A DNA stretch of 64,000 bases, from assembly GCF_002266435.3 (NCBI RefSeq), contig NZ_CP029426.2, positions 6,354,001 through 6,418,000 on the forward strand. The letters are read 5' to 3'. Every line of letters starts with the position of its first letter. Within the stretch, counting starts at the first letter, position 1. The notes under the pieces were generated by a model. It saw nothing but the letters and a program-made list of their open reading frames with translations, was not told where the DNA came from and ran no database searches. This DNA is from Bradyrhizobium amphicarpaeae (lineage in GTDB: Bacteria > Pseudomonadota > Alphaproteobacteria > Rhizobiales > Xanthobacteraceae). Positions 55,300 to 63,962 of the stretch are shown here, piece after piece. A program made the translations under genes and the position numbers.

Positions 55300-56283
55300 T
55301 CAAGCAGCCTGCGTGAACGCCAGCTTACCGATCGCATCTCTCAATACGCTGACGTCTGCCCCCGGCCGGGTCCCTTGCTCGGCAAGATGTCGGCGGAACG
55401 ATCGCGCGCCAGGGACCGCGTGGAATGCACCGACGAAATGCCGCGTGATCGCGTGCAGCCGCGTGCCGCGTGAAAGCTGCCGCTCGACATAGGGTATCAT
55501 CGCCTCGAGCGCATCCTGCATGGTCTCGTGAGGCGGCACCTCGCCGAAGATGTCGGCATCCACCGAGAGCAATCGCCACGGCTCCTGATATGCCGCGCGA
55601 CCGAGCATCACGCCGTCGACATGCGCAAGATGCCCTCTCGCCTCGTCGATGCTCAAGATGCCGCCATTGATGATGATGGGCACATCCGGCATTGCGCACT
55701 TGAGACGATAGACGCGATCATAGTCGAGCGGCGGGATGTCACGGTTCTCTTTCGGTGACAGGCCGTTGAGCCAGGCTTTCCGTGCATGCACGATCAGCGT
55801 ATCGCAACCAGCGGCGACCACTGACCGGGCCAGCGTATCGAGCGCGACTTCAGGATCCTGGTCGTCGATGCCGATGCGGCATTTCACCGTCACGGGAATG
55901 GCGACCGCCCGCTTCATCGCGGCGATGCCCTCGGCCACCAATTGCGGCTCCGCCATCAGGCAGGCACCGAAACGACCGTCCTTCACCCGATCGGACGGAC
56001 AGCCGACATTGAGATTGATCTCGTCGTAGCCGAAGCCCCCGCCGATCCGCGCGGCCTCCGCAAGGTCGCTCGCGTTCGAGCCGCCAAGCTGCAACGCGAC
56101 CGGGTGCTCGACCTGGTCGAACCCAAGCAGCCGCTCCCGATCGCCGTGAATGACGGCGCCGGTCGTGAGCATTTCCGTATAGAGCAACGCCGACCGGGAC
56201 AGCTGACGGTGGAACACCCGACAATGGCGGTCGGTCCAATCCATCATGGGGGCCACGGAAAAGCGACTTGGCGAAATCTGCAA
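55300..56283 (-). CDS. dusA: tRNA-dihydrouridine(20/20a) synthase DusA
   Basis: FMN- and NADPH-dependent enzyme of 327 aa that reduces uridines in the tRNA D-loop. FSVAPMMDWTDRHCRVFHRQ (residues 8-27) and YDEINLNVGCPSDRVKDGRFGA near 86, with the catalytic Cys in NVGCPS, are diagnostic of DusA. FMN-phosphate contacts IIINGGI and GVMLGRAAY are present near 200 and 224. The start is TTG at 56283 behind AAGAAGG; no ATG precedes the conserved MMDW. A truncated tRNA-fMet copy lies about 150 bases upstream of the start. Confidence 0.93.
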   Translation of the reverse strand: MQISPSRFSVAPMMDWTDRHCRVFHRQLSRSALLYTEMLTTGAVIHGDRERLLGFDQVEHPVALQLGGSNASDLAEAARIGGGFGYDEINLNVGCPSDRVKDGRFGACLMAEPQLVAEGIAAMKRAVAIPVTVKCRIGIDDQDPEVALDTLARSVVAAGCDTLIVHARKAWLNGLSPKENRDIPPLDYDRVYRLKCAMPDVPIIINGGILSIDEARGHLAHVDGVMLGRAAYQEPWRLLSVDADIFGEVPPHETMQDALEAMIPYVERQLSRGTRLHAITRHFVGAFHAVPGARSFRRHLAEQGTRPGADVSVLRDAIGKLAFTQAA

Positions 56284-56371
56284 ACTTGCTGCCTTCTTGG
56301 AGGAACGTGCTTTCCATACAGGAAATAACGCGAGGGGTCACACAACACTGCCCGCGACATTCCCCCCGACG

Positions 56372-56475
56372 CAAAAATGGCCCCGCGCGATGCGGGCCAT
56401 TTTCGTATCGGATCCGGTCAAATCCAAATTTGGTTGCGGGGATAGGATTCGAACCTATGACCTTCAGGTCATGAG
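56372..56475 (-). repeat. Truncated tRNA-fMet 3' half plus terminator: left boundary repeat of the cassette
   Basis: From ATGAG 56475 down to 56431 the minus strand matches the anticodon-to-CCA half of the initiator tRNA, with two differences. The sequence to 56372 also matches the downstream terminator of the intact gene (59481-59582). The acceptor 5' half and D-arm are missing, so it cannot make a tRNA. It reads as an attachment-site duplication. Confidence 0.85.
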
Positions 56476-56725
56476 ACAGATGGGCAAACGTTCAAACTAT
56501 TGATTTCACTGTATTTAAATCTTCAGAAAATATTCTTGTGCTAGTGTTTGTGCTGAAACACGAAGAATTCAGCCTCTTCGACAAGGGAAAGCGGCAACGC
56601 GACTGCATCGCGTTCTTATTGTAGGTATTCGCAGCTTATAGACCTTGAGTGTCGCCAGCCGCTATCCACGGCATCGAGCCAGCGTTCCAGATGCGGGAAC
56701 GGATCAACGTCCACGCAATCCAGCA
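56476..56725. other. AT-rich stretch at the left end of the cassette
   Basis: 250 bases, clearly poorer in GC than the surrounding chromosome near 56490-56570. It contains a small inverted repeat GTGTTT/AAACAC (56544-56561) and no convincing gene. An integrase would be expected beside an attachment site but none is visible. Confidence 0.55.
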
Positions 56726-57358
56726 TCAACCTTCTGGCGTCGCCTTTCCAGGCCGCGACAGGAGCACCAAGTCGGTCGCTTCCTCGGCATCCCTGAGGAG
56801 CGTCTTGCGTGGCGTACCTATCAGCGCACGCATCGTAAGGCCACGAGCAAAATCCGTGACTTGGATCGCGCGTTCGGCCACAGGAAAGTCGGACGGGATT
56901 TCGCCTGCGGTGATCGCGTCCCGGAACCGACCTTCCACCAGCGCGGCGCCTCCGGCGGTCGCGTTTTGCAAGAACCTCCGTACCTCAGGGTCATCCACAA
57001 GCGGCGCGACGCAAATCAGAAGGCATCCCCGGGCGGACCCTTTCTCGGTCGCACTTTCGACGGCGAACCTCAGGAAGGCCGAGATCGAGGCGCGAAGACC
57101 CTGTGGCGAGAGGAGCACCTTCGCCGCGCGATCGCCCTTCGCCTCAGCATACGCCTTAAGGACGCGCAAGAATATCGCCCGCTTGTCGCCAAAGACGGCA
57201 TACAGGCTCGGCCTTCCCACGCCCATCCCCGCGACGAGATCGTCAATCGTGACGCCGTCAAAGCCTTTCGACCAGAACACCTGGGTGGCCCTTTCCAGCG
57301 CCCCCGTTTCGTCGAAGCTGCGAGGCCGTCCACGCGGCTTAGCAGTATTCTGAACCAT
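56726..57358 (-). CDS. TetR family transcriptional regulator
   Basis: Repressor of 210 aa. The helix-turn-helix is at residues 12-58 (RGRPRSFDETGALERATQVF, then GFDGVTIDDLVAGMGVGRPSLYAVFGDKRAIF). The ligand domain contains SARGCLLICVAPLVDDPEVRRF. The ATG at 57358 is preferred over TTG at 57379. It is divergent from two SDR genes, and an AACTG-AA-CAGTT palindrome lies between them. It is inside the cassette bounded by tRNA-fMet repeats. Confidence 0.88.
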   Translation of the reverse strand: MVQNTAKPRGRPRSFDETGALERATQVFWSKGFDGVTIDDLVAGMGVGRPSLYAVFGDKRAIFLRVLKAYAEAKGDRAAKVLLSPQGLRASISAFLRFAVESATEKGSARGCLLICVAPLVDDPEVRRFLQNATAGGAALVEGRFRDAITAGEIPSDFPVAERAIQVTDFARGLTMRALIGTPRKTLLRDAEEATDLVLLSRPGKATPEG

Positions 57359-57404
57359 CCAGTTAAAAAATCCTTGCAACGCATCTTTGATTGCGACAAT
57401 ATAT

Positions 57405-57416
57405 AACTGAACAGTT
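57405..57416. promoter_or_regulatory. Candidate TetR operator before the SDR pair
   Basis: AACTG (57405-57409) and CAGTT (57412-57416) are inverted around AA, within ATATATAACTGAACAGTTCG. It is 46 bases from the TetR start and 73 from the first SDR start. Confidence 0.5.
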
Positions 57417-57489
57417 CGAAATTAGCAAGCTGGCCTGGGCCTCGCAGGGCTTTCCGACTCGAACTTCACCCTCAACATCGGAGATGCCC

Positions 57490-58464
57490 ATGGAAAACTC
57501 GATCGCTCTCGTCACCGGCACCACTTCCGGGCTTGGTTATGCCGCAGCCCGCTTGCTCGCCATCAAAGGCTACAGCCAGGTCATCGTCACCGGCCGCAGC
57601 CTGGCCGGGGTTCAAGAAACGGCCGCACAACTCGCGGCTGAGACCACACGAAAGGTCTTCACGCCGTTCGAGCTGGACCTGGACAAGCCGCTCAGCGTTC
57701 AGTCTGCGCTCGCCGCGCTGGTCAAGCGAGGTCGGCCGATCGATTTCCTGCTGCTCAATGCAGGGATGGTTCCTGGCAAGGCGCGCGTGATCACTGCGGA
57801 GGGCATCGAGGCTTCTCAGGCGCCGCTGATCGGCCATCATCAACTGACCGTCGGCTTGCTTCGTGCCAACCTGCTGAGCCCCAACGCGAGGATCGTTATC
57901 GCCAGCGCGGAGCCCGCCCGAGGGGGCGTGCCCATGTTCAAATATACCAACGTGCCCGCCTTCGCGGCCAAATACTTCCGGGACGACCAAACCGCCGCTG
58001 TTGAAGCCCTGATTCGCAACGGGCCGAACGTGACGTACGCGCCCAACAATGCGTATGCCGATGCGAAGCTCATTGTCGCTTGGTGGGTCGCGGCGCTGGC
58101 GCGCCGGCTACCCTCCGGCATGGCCGTGTACGCTGTCTCGCCCGGCGCGTCGAACGCCACCAACGTGGCGCGAAACGCTGGCCCGTTGTTGAAGTATCTG
58201 ATGATTCCAATCGTCAACCTCATTCCCGGCATGAATCAGACGCCGGAGACCGCGGCTGGTCGGTACCTCCAGGCGTCGGAATTCGGAACCGACGTCTCAG
58301 GGGAATTCTTCGCCTCGGCCAAAGGGAAGTTCTCAGGCCCGATGGAAGTCCAGCGCCAGCCACACCTCCACAATCGCGCCAGCCAGGAATCTGCCTGGCA
58401 AGCCGTGGTCAAGGTCTCCGGCATCGACTTGTCTAATCCATCATCCCTGAGCGCGGTGTCCTGA
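57490..58464 (+). CDS. SDR family oxidoreductase (atypical, 324 aa)
   Basis: NAD(P)-dependent short-chain dehydrogenase of 324 aa, longer than classical 250-residue members. It has the cofactor motif LVTGTTSGLGYAAARLL near residue 7, LLNAGM near 90, catalytic Ser region IVIASAEPARGG near 137, and the Y-A-D-A-K variant of YxxxK near 181. The ATG at 57490 lies six bases after GGAG. The C-terminal extension (about residues 255-324) has no recognised domain. It is followed by a second SDR gene after 22 bases and divergent from the TetR regulator. Substrate unknown. Confidence 0.84.
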   Translation: MENSIALVTGTTSGLGYAAARLLAIKGYSQVIVTGRSLAGVQETAAQLAAETTRKVFTPFELDLDKPLSVQSALAALVKRGRPIDFLLLNAGMVPGKARVITAEGIEASQAPLIGHHQLTVGLLRANLLSPNARIVIASAEPARGGVPMFKYTNVPAFAAKYFRDDQTAAVEALIRNGPNVTYAPNNAYADAKLIVAWWVAALARRLPSGMAVYAVSPGASNATNVARNAGPLLKYLMIPIVNLIPGMNQTPETAAGRYLQASEFGTDVSGEFFASAKGKFSGPMEVQRQPHLHNRASQESAWQAVVKVSGIDLSNPSSLSAVS

Positions 58465-58486
58465 AGGCGCACCGAAAGGAAACAAG

Positions 58487-59233
58487 ATGTCTCTATTAAA
58501 AAACAAGATCGCCGTCGTCACAGGAGGCAGCAGCGGTATCGGCCTCGCGACTGCCAGGAGATTCGTTGAAGAGGGGGCCTACGTGTTCATCGCCGGTCGC
58601 CGCCAAGCCGAACTCGACAATGCCGTCGCAGAGATCGGTACGAACGTCACCGCCGTAAAGACCGACATCTCCAAGCTCGATGACCTCGACCGTCTCTACG
58701 AGATCGTCGCGAAGAAGGGCAGAATCGACGTGATTTTTGCGAGTGCGGCCTTCGTCGAAAAGACGATGACCCCCGCTGCGACGCCCGAGCATTTCGACAA
58801 GACCTTCAACACCAACGCCCGCGGCACTTATTTCACCGTTCAAAAGGCGCTGCCCCACTTGAATGATGGAGCCTCCATCATCCTCGTGGCGTCTGCCGGC
58901 AAGAACAAAGGCATTCCGGGCCGCAGCACCTACAGCGCCACCAAAGCAGCGCTCCGGTCGTTCGCCCGGACGTGGACCAGCGAACTCAAGGATCGGAAGA
59001 TCAGGACCAACGTGCTCAGCCCTGGCGCGGTGGACACGCCGATGTTCGACGAACAGTTCCCGTCCAAAGAAGGGGCCGCCGAAGCCAGAAACCAAATCAC
59101 TGCGATGACGCCTCTGGCACGCTTGGCGCGCCCCGAGGAAATCGCCTCCGCTGCTTTATTCCTCGCCTCCGATCAGAGCAGCTACGTCGCCGGCATCGAT
59201 CTGCCGGTCGATGGCGGCCTGACGGCTCTGTAG
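58487..59233 (+). CDS. SDR family oxidoreductase (classical)
   Basis: NAD(P)-dependent short-chain dehydrogenase of 248 aa: VTGGSSGIGLATARRF (residues 11-26), an Arg-rich FIAGRRQ after the second strand that favours NADP, the usual NAG replaced by ASAAFV near 85, catalytic Ser in VASAGKNKG near 133, YSATK near 147 and the C-terminal IDLPVDGGLTAL. It starts behind AAAGGAAACAAG and is probably co-transcribed with the upstream SDR under TetR control. It belongs to the cassette bounded by tRNA-fMet repeats. Confidence 0.88.
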   Translation: MSLLKNKIAVVTGGSSGIGLATARRFVEEGAYVFIAGRRQAELDNAVAEIGTNVTAVKTDISKLDDLDRLYEIVAKKGRIDVIFASAAFVEKTMTPAATPEHFDKTFNTNARGTYFTVQKALPHLNDGASIILVASAGKNKGIPGRSTYSATKAALRSFARTWTSELKDRKIRTNVLSPGAVDTPMFDEQFPSKEGAAEARNQITAMTPLARLARPEEIASAALFLASDQSSYVAGIDLPVDGGLTAL

Positions 59234-59480
59234 CCCGAACCTCGCGACCACCTTCGGAGGAGCCTCTGATGACACACACACAGCGAACCACTCAGAATAC
59301 GGTGACAAGATTACAGTGACAGTGCACGAAATTGAGGACTGCTAGAGGTAGCAATTGCCGCGACGTCTCGTTCAAGCGCCTGAATCGACGCAGTTCGCTG
59401 ATGCTCCGCCGACCACGTCGGAAGGCATACCGACCGAGGGACTCGTCATATCCCGAGACGTCCGGTGATCATGGCCAAAA
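59234..59480. other. Right end of the cassette, no gene recognised
   Basis: About 247 bases between the second SDR stop and the right boundary repeat. It holds a short CA repeat near 59272-59282 and no convincing open frame or RNA. Confidence 0.45.
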
Positions 59481-59614
<134 letters not shown>

Positions 59615-59926
59615 TTAAACACTTGCTTTGCCTTCAGCTGGATCCCGGGGACGGTCGGTTGAGGCCGGCGCTGTTCGCGTGGCTTTTCTCGTCCGTCCCA
59701 AAGGCTTCCTTGGAAGGCAACCCCGGGCAAAGCCCGTCGGGTGCTGGGCGTATGTATCAAGGCGAGGTGCCTTTGGAAAGGGCTGCGGGAACGTTTTTTT
59801 TCTACTTTATGACAGGGAATCGACCAAATTCCGCTGCGTTCCCTGCGCACTTGCCAGAAGTTCCACAAAGGGCCAGCTTGCGGCAACAAGATGAGGGCCG
59901 AAACGCGCCCTCGAGGGAGGAACGCC
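59615..59926. other. Intergenic region between tRNA-fMet and the coniferyl-aldehyde dehydrogenase gene
   Basis: About 310 bases that must contain both divergent promoters. An AT-rich patch with eight T lies at 59794-59812. No open frame that resembles a gene, and no clear palindrome, was found. Confidence 0.45.
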
Positions 59927-61360
59927 GTGGACAAATCCCTGACGAGCGCCCCGCTGGGAGCGCTGGAGGAGGCCTTCCACGCCATGGTCGCGCGGTCCCG
60001 GGACGAGCCGCCGGCCGGCCATGACGAGCGGCTCGACCGGCTGGCGCGGCTGCGGGCCGTGGTCGCCGACAATGAGGAGCGTTTCCGGCAGGCGATCTCG
60101 GCCGATTTCGGCCACCGCTCGGCGGTCGAGACCACCATCGCCGAGACGATGCTGGTGTTTTCCGAGATCCGGCACGCCACCAAGCACCTGAAGAGCTGGA
60201 TGGCGCCGCAGCGGGTCGCCACCGCGCTGCAATTCCTGCCCGCGCGCAATCGGCTGATGCCGCAGCCGCTCGGCGTCGTCGGAATCATCGCGCCCTGGAA
60301 TTATCCGCTGCAGCTCACGCTCGCGCCGGCGATCGGCGCGCTCGCCGCCGGCAATCGCGTCCTGATCAAGCCGAGCGAGCTCACGCCGCATTTCGCAGAC
60401 CTGCTGAAGGAGACGGTCGCCGCGCGCTTCGATGCGACCGAGCTGCTCGTCACCGACATCGAAAACGAGATCGCCGAGGCGTTTGCACGCCTGCCGTTCG
60501 ATCACCTCGTGTTCACCGGCTCGACCCGGGTCGGGCGGATCGTGGCGGAGGCCGCCGGGCGTAACCTCACGCCCGTCACCCTCGAACTCGGCGGCAAGTC
60601 GCCTGCGATCATCGACGCCTCGGCCGATCTCGACGAGGCGGCCGAGCGCATCGCCTACGGCAAGCTGCTCAATGCCGGGCAGACCTGCATCGCGCCGGAC
60701 TATGTGCTGGTGCCGGAGCCGGCGTTGCAGGCCTTCGCCGAGAAGGTCCGCGCGCAGATGCGGCGGATGTTCGGCACCGATCCCGCCAACAAGGACTACA
60801 GCTCGATCATCTCGGACCGGCATTACGCCCGGCTCGAAGGCCTCGTCGCGGACGCGGCGCAGCGCGGCGCAAAGATCCTGCAGCCGGCGAAGGCGGATGA
60901 TCCGAACTGGAAGGCGCATCGCAAATTCCCGCCGACGCTGATCGTCGGTGCGACCGAAGCGATGGCGGCGATGCAGGAGGAGATTTTTGGACCGGTGCTG
61001 CCGCTGCTCGGCTACCGCGATCGCACCGAGGCCATCGCCTTCATCAACCATCGCGACCGGCCGCTGGCGCTGTACTGGTTCGGCAAGGACGGCGCTGCGC
61101 GCGACGAGGTGCTGGCACGCACCATCTCCGGCGGCGTCACCATCAACGACTGCCTGTTTCACTTCACTCAGATCAACCAGCCGATGGGCGGCGTCGGCGC
61201 ATCCGGCACCGGCGCCTATCACGGCGAGTGGGGCTTCCGCACGTTCAGCAAGCTGAAGCCGGTGTTCTATCGCTCCAGGTTCAACCGCCTCGCCGATCTC
61301 TATCCGCCCTACGGCGGCAAGATCGCGCGGCTGGAGAAATTGATGCGGTTCATGTCCTAG
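59927..61360 (+). CDS. calB: Coniferyl aldehyde dehydrogenase
   Basis: NAD(P)-dependent aldehyde dehydrogenase of 477 aa that converts coniferyl aldehyde to ferulate by family assignment. GVVGIIAPWNYPLQLTLAPAIG near residue 111, VLIKPSELTPH near 137, catalytic Glu in VTLELGGKSPAII near 211 and catalytic Cys in LNAGQTCIAPDYVLVPE near 245 are intact. The C-terminal hydrophobic/basic tail (YRSRFNRLADLYPPYGGK) is typical of the CalB/ALDH3-like group. The start is GTG at 59927 behind GAGGGAGGAA. Ferulate would be the substrate of the CoA ligase at 21786. Confidence 0.86.
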   Translation: MDKSLTSAPLGALEEAFHAMVARSRDEPPAGHDERLDRLARLRAVVADNEERFRQAISADFGHRSAVETTIAETMLVFSEIRHATKHLKSWMAPQRVATALQFLPARNRLMPQPLGVVGIIAPWNYPLQLTLAPAIGALAAGNRVLIKPSELTPHFADLLKETVAARFDATELLVTDIENEIAEAFARLPFDHLVFTGSTRVGRIVAEAAGRNLTPVTLELGGKSPAIIDASADLDEAAERIAYGKLLNAGQTCIAPDYVLVPEPALQAFAEKVRAQMRRMFGTDPANKDYSSIISDRHYARLEGLVADAAQRGAKILQPAKADDPNWKAHRKFPPTLIVGATEAMAAMQEEIFGPVLPLLGYRDRTEAIAFINHRDRPLALYWFGKDGAARDEVLARTISGGVTINDCLFHFTQINQPMGGVGASGTGAYHGEWGFRTFSKLKPVFYRSRFNRLADLYPPYGGKIARLEKLMRFMS

Positions 61361-61375
61361 GGGCGGCGCAAGCGG

Positions 61376-61480
61376 TGTCATTCCGGGGCGCCTCGAAGAG
61401 GCGAGCCCGGAATCCATCTCACCACCGTCAAGGCGGATCAATGGATTCCGGGCTCGCGCTTCGCGCGCCCCGGAATGACA
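61376..61480. repeat. Intergenic palindromic repeat (TGTCATTCCGGGGCGC family)
   Basis: Arms TGTCATTCCGGGGCGC...GCCCGGAATCCAT (from 61376) and the inverse ATGGATTCCGGGC...GCGCCCCGGAATGACA (to 61480) enclose a short centre. It fills most of the gap between calB and the GMC gene. Confidence 0.85.
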
Positions 61481-61503
61481 AAGAAAATGCGGGGGAAACA
61501 TCA

Positions 61504-63096
61504 GTGACTGACACATTCGATTTCGTCGTCGTGGGCGCGGGCTCCGGCGGCTGCGCGGTGGCTGGGCGGCTGTCGGAAGATGCGGCGACGTCCGTGGCGC
61601 TGCTCGATGCCGGCGGCAGGAACGAAAGCTGGCGGATCACCACGCCGTTCGGACTCGCCCTGCCCTACAAGGCGGCCAACTGGGCCTTCGACACGGTGCC
61701 GCAGAAGGGATTGAACGGCCGCATCGGCTATCAGCCGCGCGGCAAGGGCCTCGGTGGCTCCTCGGCGATCAACGCCATGGTCTATATTCGCGGCCATCGC
61801 GCCGACTACGACCATTGGGCCTCGCTCGGCAATGCCGGCTGGTCGTATGCCGATGTGCTGCCCTACTTCAAGCGCTCGGAGAACAATTCCGATTTCGACG
61901 GCGCGTATCATGGCAAGGGCGGCCCGCTGCACGTCAACAGGCTGCGCTCGGACAATCCAATCCATGACGTCTTCCATCAGGCCGCACGCGAGGCGCAGTT
62001 TCGCATCCGCGACGACTTCAATGGTGAGGACCATGAAGGGCTCGGCAGCTACCAGGCGACGCAGCACAATGGCGAGCGCTGGAGCGCGGCGCGGGCCTAT
62101 GTTCAGCCTCACATGGACAAGCGGGCGAATCTGCGCGTCGAGACGGGCGCGCACGCCACGAAGATCCTGTTCGAAGGAGGGCGCGCGGTCGGGATCGAAT
62201 ATCGGCAGGGCAGGCAGACGAAGCAGTTGCGGGCGCGCCGCGAGGTGATCCTCGCCGGCGGCGCCTTCCAGTCACCGCAATTACTGATGCTGTCGGGCAT
62301 CGGCGACGGCGATGCACTTCGAACGCACGGCATTGGCGCCCTCCATCATCTGCCGGGCGTCGGGCGCAATCTGCAAGACCACCCGGATTTCGTGTTCGTC
62401 TACGCCTCCGACTATCCGCATTTCGTTCACGCCTCGCTCGGCCGGCTGCCATCCCTGCTCCGCGCCATCCAGCAATATCGCCGCGAACGGCGCGGCCTGA
62501 TGACCACCAATTTCGCCGAGTGCGGCGGCTTTTTGAAAACCCGGCCTGACCTCGACGTACCCGACATCCAGCTCCACTTCGTCATCGCGATGCTCGACGA
62601 CCACGGCCGTAAAAAGCACAAGGAGGCGGGCTTCTCGTGCCATGTCTGCCTGCTGCGGCCGAAGAGCCGCGGCAGCGTCTGGCTGAAGAGCGCCGACCCG
62701 CTCGCGGCGCCGATGATCGATCCGAATTTCCTCGGCGAGGAAGAAGACGTCGAGAGCATGGTCGCAGCCTTCAAGACCACGCGCCGCCTGATGGAGACGC
62801 CAGCGCTGCGCGCGCTGCAGAAGAAGGACATGTTCACGTCCGGGGTGCGAACCGACGACGACATCCGCAACATTCTGCGCGAGCGCGTCGACACCGTCTA
62901 TCACCCCGTCGGCACCTGCAAGATGGGGACGGATGCGATGGCCGTGGTGGATCCGGCCCTGAAGGTGCACGGCGTCGAGGGATTGCGCATCGTCGACGCC
63001 TCGATCATGCCGACGCTGATCGGCGGCAACACCAACGCGCCGACCATCATGATCGGGGAGAAGGCGGCGGACATGATCAGGGCGGAGATGCGGTAG
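61504..63096 (+). CDS. GMC family FAD-dependent oxidoreductase (choline-dehydrogenase-like)
   Basis: Flavoprotein of 530 aa. FAD-binding VVVGAGSGGCAVAGRLSEDA (residues 7-26), GMC signature 1 GKGLGGSSAINAMVYIRG near 80, signature 2 LAGGAFQSPQLLMLSGIG near 252, and the C-terminal active-site His in VYHPVGTCKMG near 467 and NTNAPTIMIGEKAADMI near 507 are all present. It probably oxidises a primary alcohol. The position after coniferyl-aldehyde dehydrogenase suggests an aryl or allylic alcohol, but other alcohols are equally possible. The start is GTG at 61504 behind GGGGGAA. Confidence 0.89.
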   Translation: MTDTFDFVVVGAGSGGCAVAGRLSEDAATSVALLDAGGRNESWRITTPFGLALPYKAANWAFDTVPQKGLNGRIGYQPRGKGLGGSSAINAMVYIRGHRADYDHWASLGNAGWSYADVLPYFKRSENNSDFDGAYHGKGGPLHVNRLRSDNPIHDVFHQAAREAQFRIRDDFNGEDHEGLGSYQATQHNGERWSAARAYVQPHMDKRANLRVETGAHATKILFEGGRAVGIEYRQGRQTKQLRARREVILAGGAFQSPQLLMLSGIGDGDALRTHGIGALHHLPGVGRNLQDHPDFVFVYASDYPHFVHASLGRLPSLLRAIQQYRRERRGLMTTNFAECGGFLKTRPDLDVPDIQLHFVIAMLDDHGRKKHKEAGFSCHVCLLRPKSRGSVWLKSADPLAAPMIDPNFLGEEEDVESMVAAFKTTRRLMETPALRALQKKDMFTSGVRTDDDIRNILRERVDTVYHPVGTCKMGTDAMAVVDPALKVHGVEGLRIVDASIMPTLIGGNTNAPTIMIGEKAADMIRAEMR

Positions 63097-63108
63097 CTCC
63101 TTCCCTAT

Positions 63109-63138
63109 CGTCATTGCGAGCGCCGCGAAGCAATCCAG
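63109..63138. repeat. Single-arm copy of the GTCATTGCGAGCG repeat
   Basis: CGTCATTGCGAGCGCCGCGA and the following AGCAATCCAG match the arms of the element at 8947-9027. The inverse arm is missing here. Confidence 0.75.
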
Positions 63139-63317
63139 AACTGCTCCGGCAGCAGAATTGCAACAGTGACGAGGACGGTTTCTTTACCGACATCGAATAG
63201 CTCCGACATCGGCAATCACCTTTACGCTCTTGGAGGCGGCGATACAGACGATTTTAGCGATCTGAAACCGGAATGATCGGTCCGGCGTTCATTCGTTCCA
63301 TAGAGGCGATTTTTCCG

Positions 63318-63830
63318 ATGAACAGTTTCGATCTCGCGGTCTATGTGGCGCTCGCCATTGCGGTCGTCTTCGGCTTCAGGACAGGTCTGCTCCGCAGCGC
63401 CATGACCATCCTCGCCTATCTCCTCGCCGCGCCGATCGCGGTGGCGCTGATGCCGTTGATCGTGCCGCAGATCGCCGGCAACCCGCATGCGCCGTGGCTG
63501 CAGAACTGGACCTGGCTGTTCGGCATCTTCGTGGTGGTCGGCATGCTGTTCGGCTATATCGGGCGCCTGGCGCTGACCGACACGATCCGCGACGCCGGCA
63601 TCGGCGACCGGCTCGGCGGCGCTGCGCTCGGCGCCGCCAGGGTCGGTCTCGTCGCCACCACGCTGGTGCTGGTGTTCGACCAGATCGTGCCGGCCGACAA
63701 ACAGCCGCCGTTTCTCGCCGGCTCGCATCTGCGGCCGCTGTTCTCGACGGCGGGTCAGATGGGCTTCAAGTCGCTGCCACCGGAAGCGGCCTCCGCGATC
63801 GACCGCCTCAAGCAGGAGCGGCGCATCTAG
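63318..63830 (+). CDS. CvpA family membrane protein
   Basis: Inner-membrane protein of 170 aa with four hydrophobic segments (about residues 5-22, 28-50, 65-85 and 103-122). The arrangement YVALAIAVVFGFRTGLLRSAMTILAYLLA at the N-terminus and the later R-x-G-L region resemble the CvpA/colicin V production family. The ATG at 63318 is preferred over in-frame sequence upstream. The polar C-terminus (SLPPEAASAIDRLKQERR) is cytoplasmic or periplasmic. No operon partner is visible. Confidence 0.72.
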   Translation: MNSFDLAVYVALAIAVVFGFRTGLLRSAMTILAYLLAAPIAVALMPLIVPQIAGNPHAPWLQNWTWLFGIFVVVGMLFGYIGRLALTDTIRDAGIGDRLGGAALGAARVGLVATTLVLVFDQIVPADKQPPFLAGSHLRPLFSTAGQMGFKSLPPEAASAIDRLKQERRI

Positions 63831-63962
63831 AGCTCAGCCGCATTTGCATCGCTGGCGGCGAGGTGCATGCATTTTGACGCGGGCCCATGCCTTATCAGCG
63901 GCGCCGATGTTGGCTAGAGTGCCACCATCCAAAACCTGCCTGACATTTACGGGAGTGAAACA

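Noticed and set aside
56431..56475. A second tRNA-Met gene
   Set aside because: Only the half from the anticodon to CCA is present; the 5' acceptor strand and D-arm are absent, so it is a remnant or attachment duplicate.
56544..56561. GTGTTT/AAACAC inverted repeat as an operator or integrase site
   Set aside because: Only six bases per arm in an AT-rich stretch; not distinguishable from chance and no gene start is near it.
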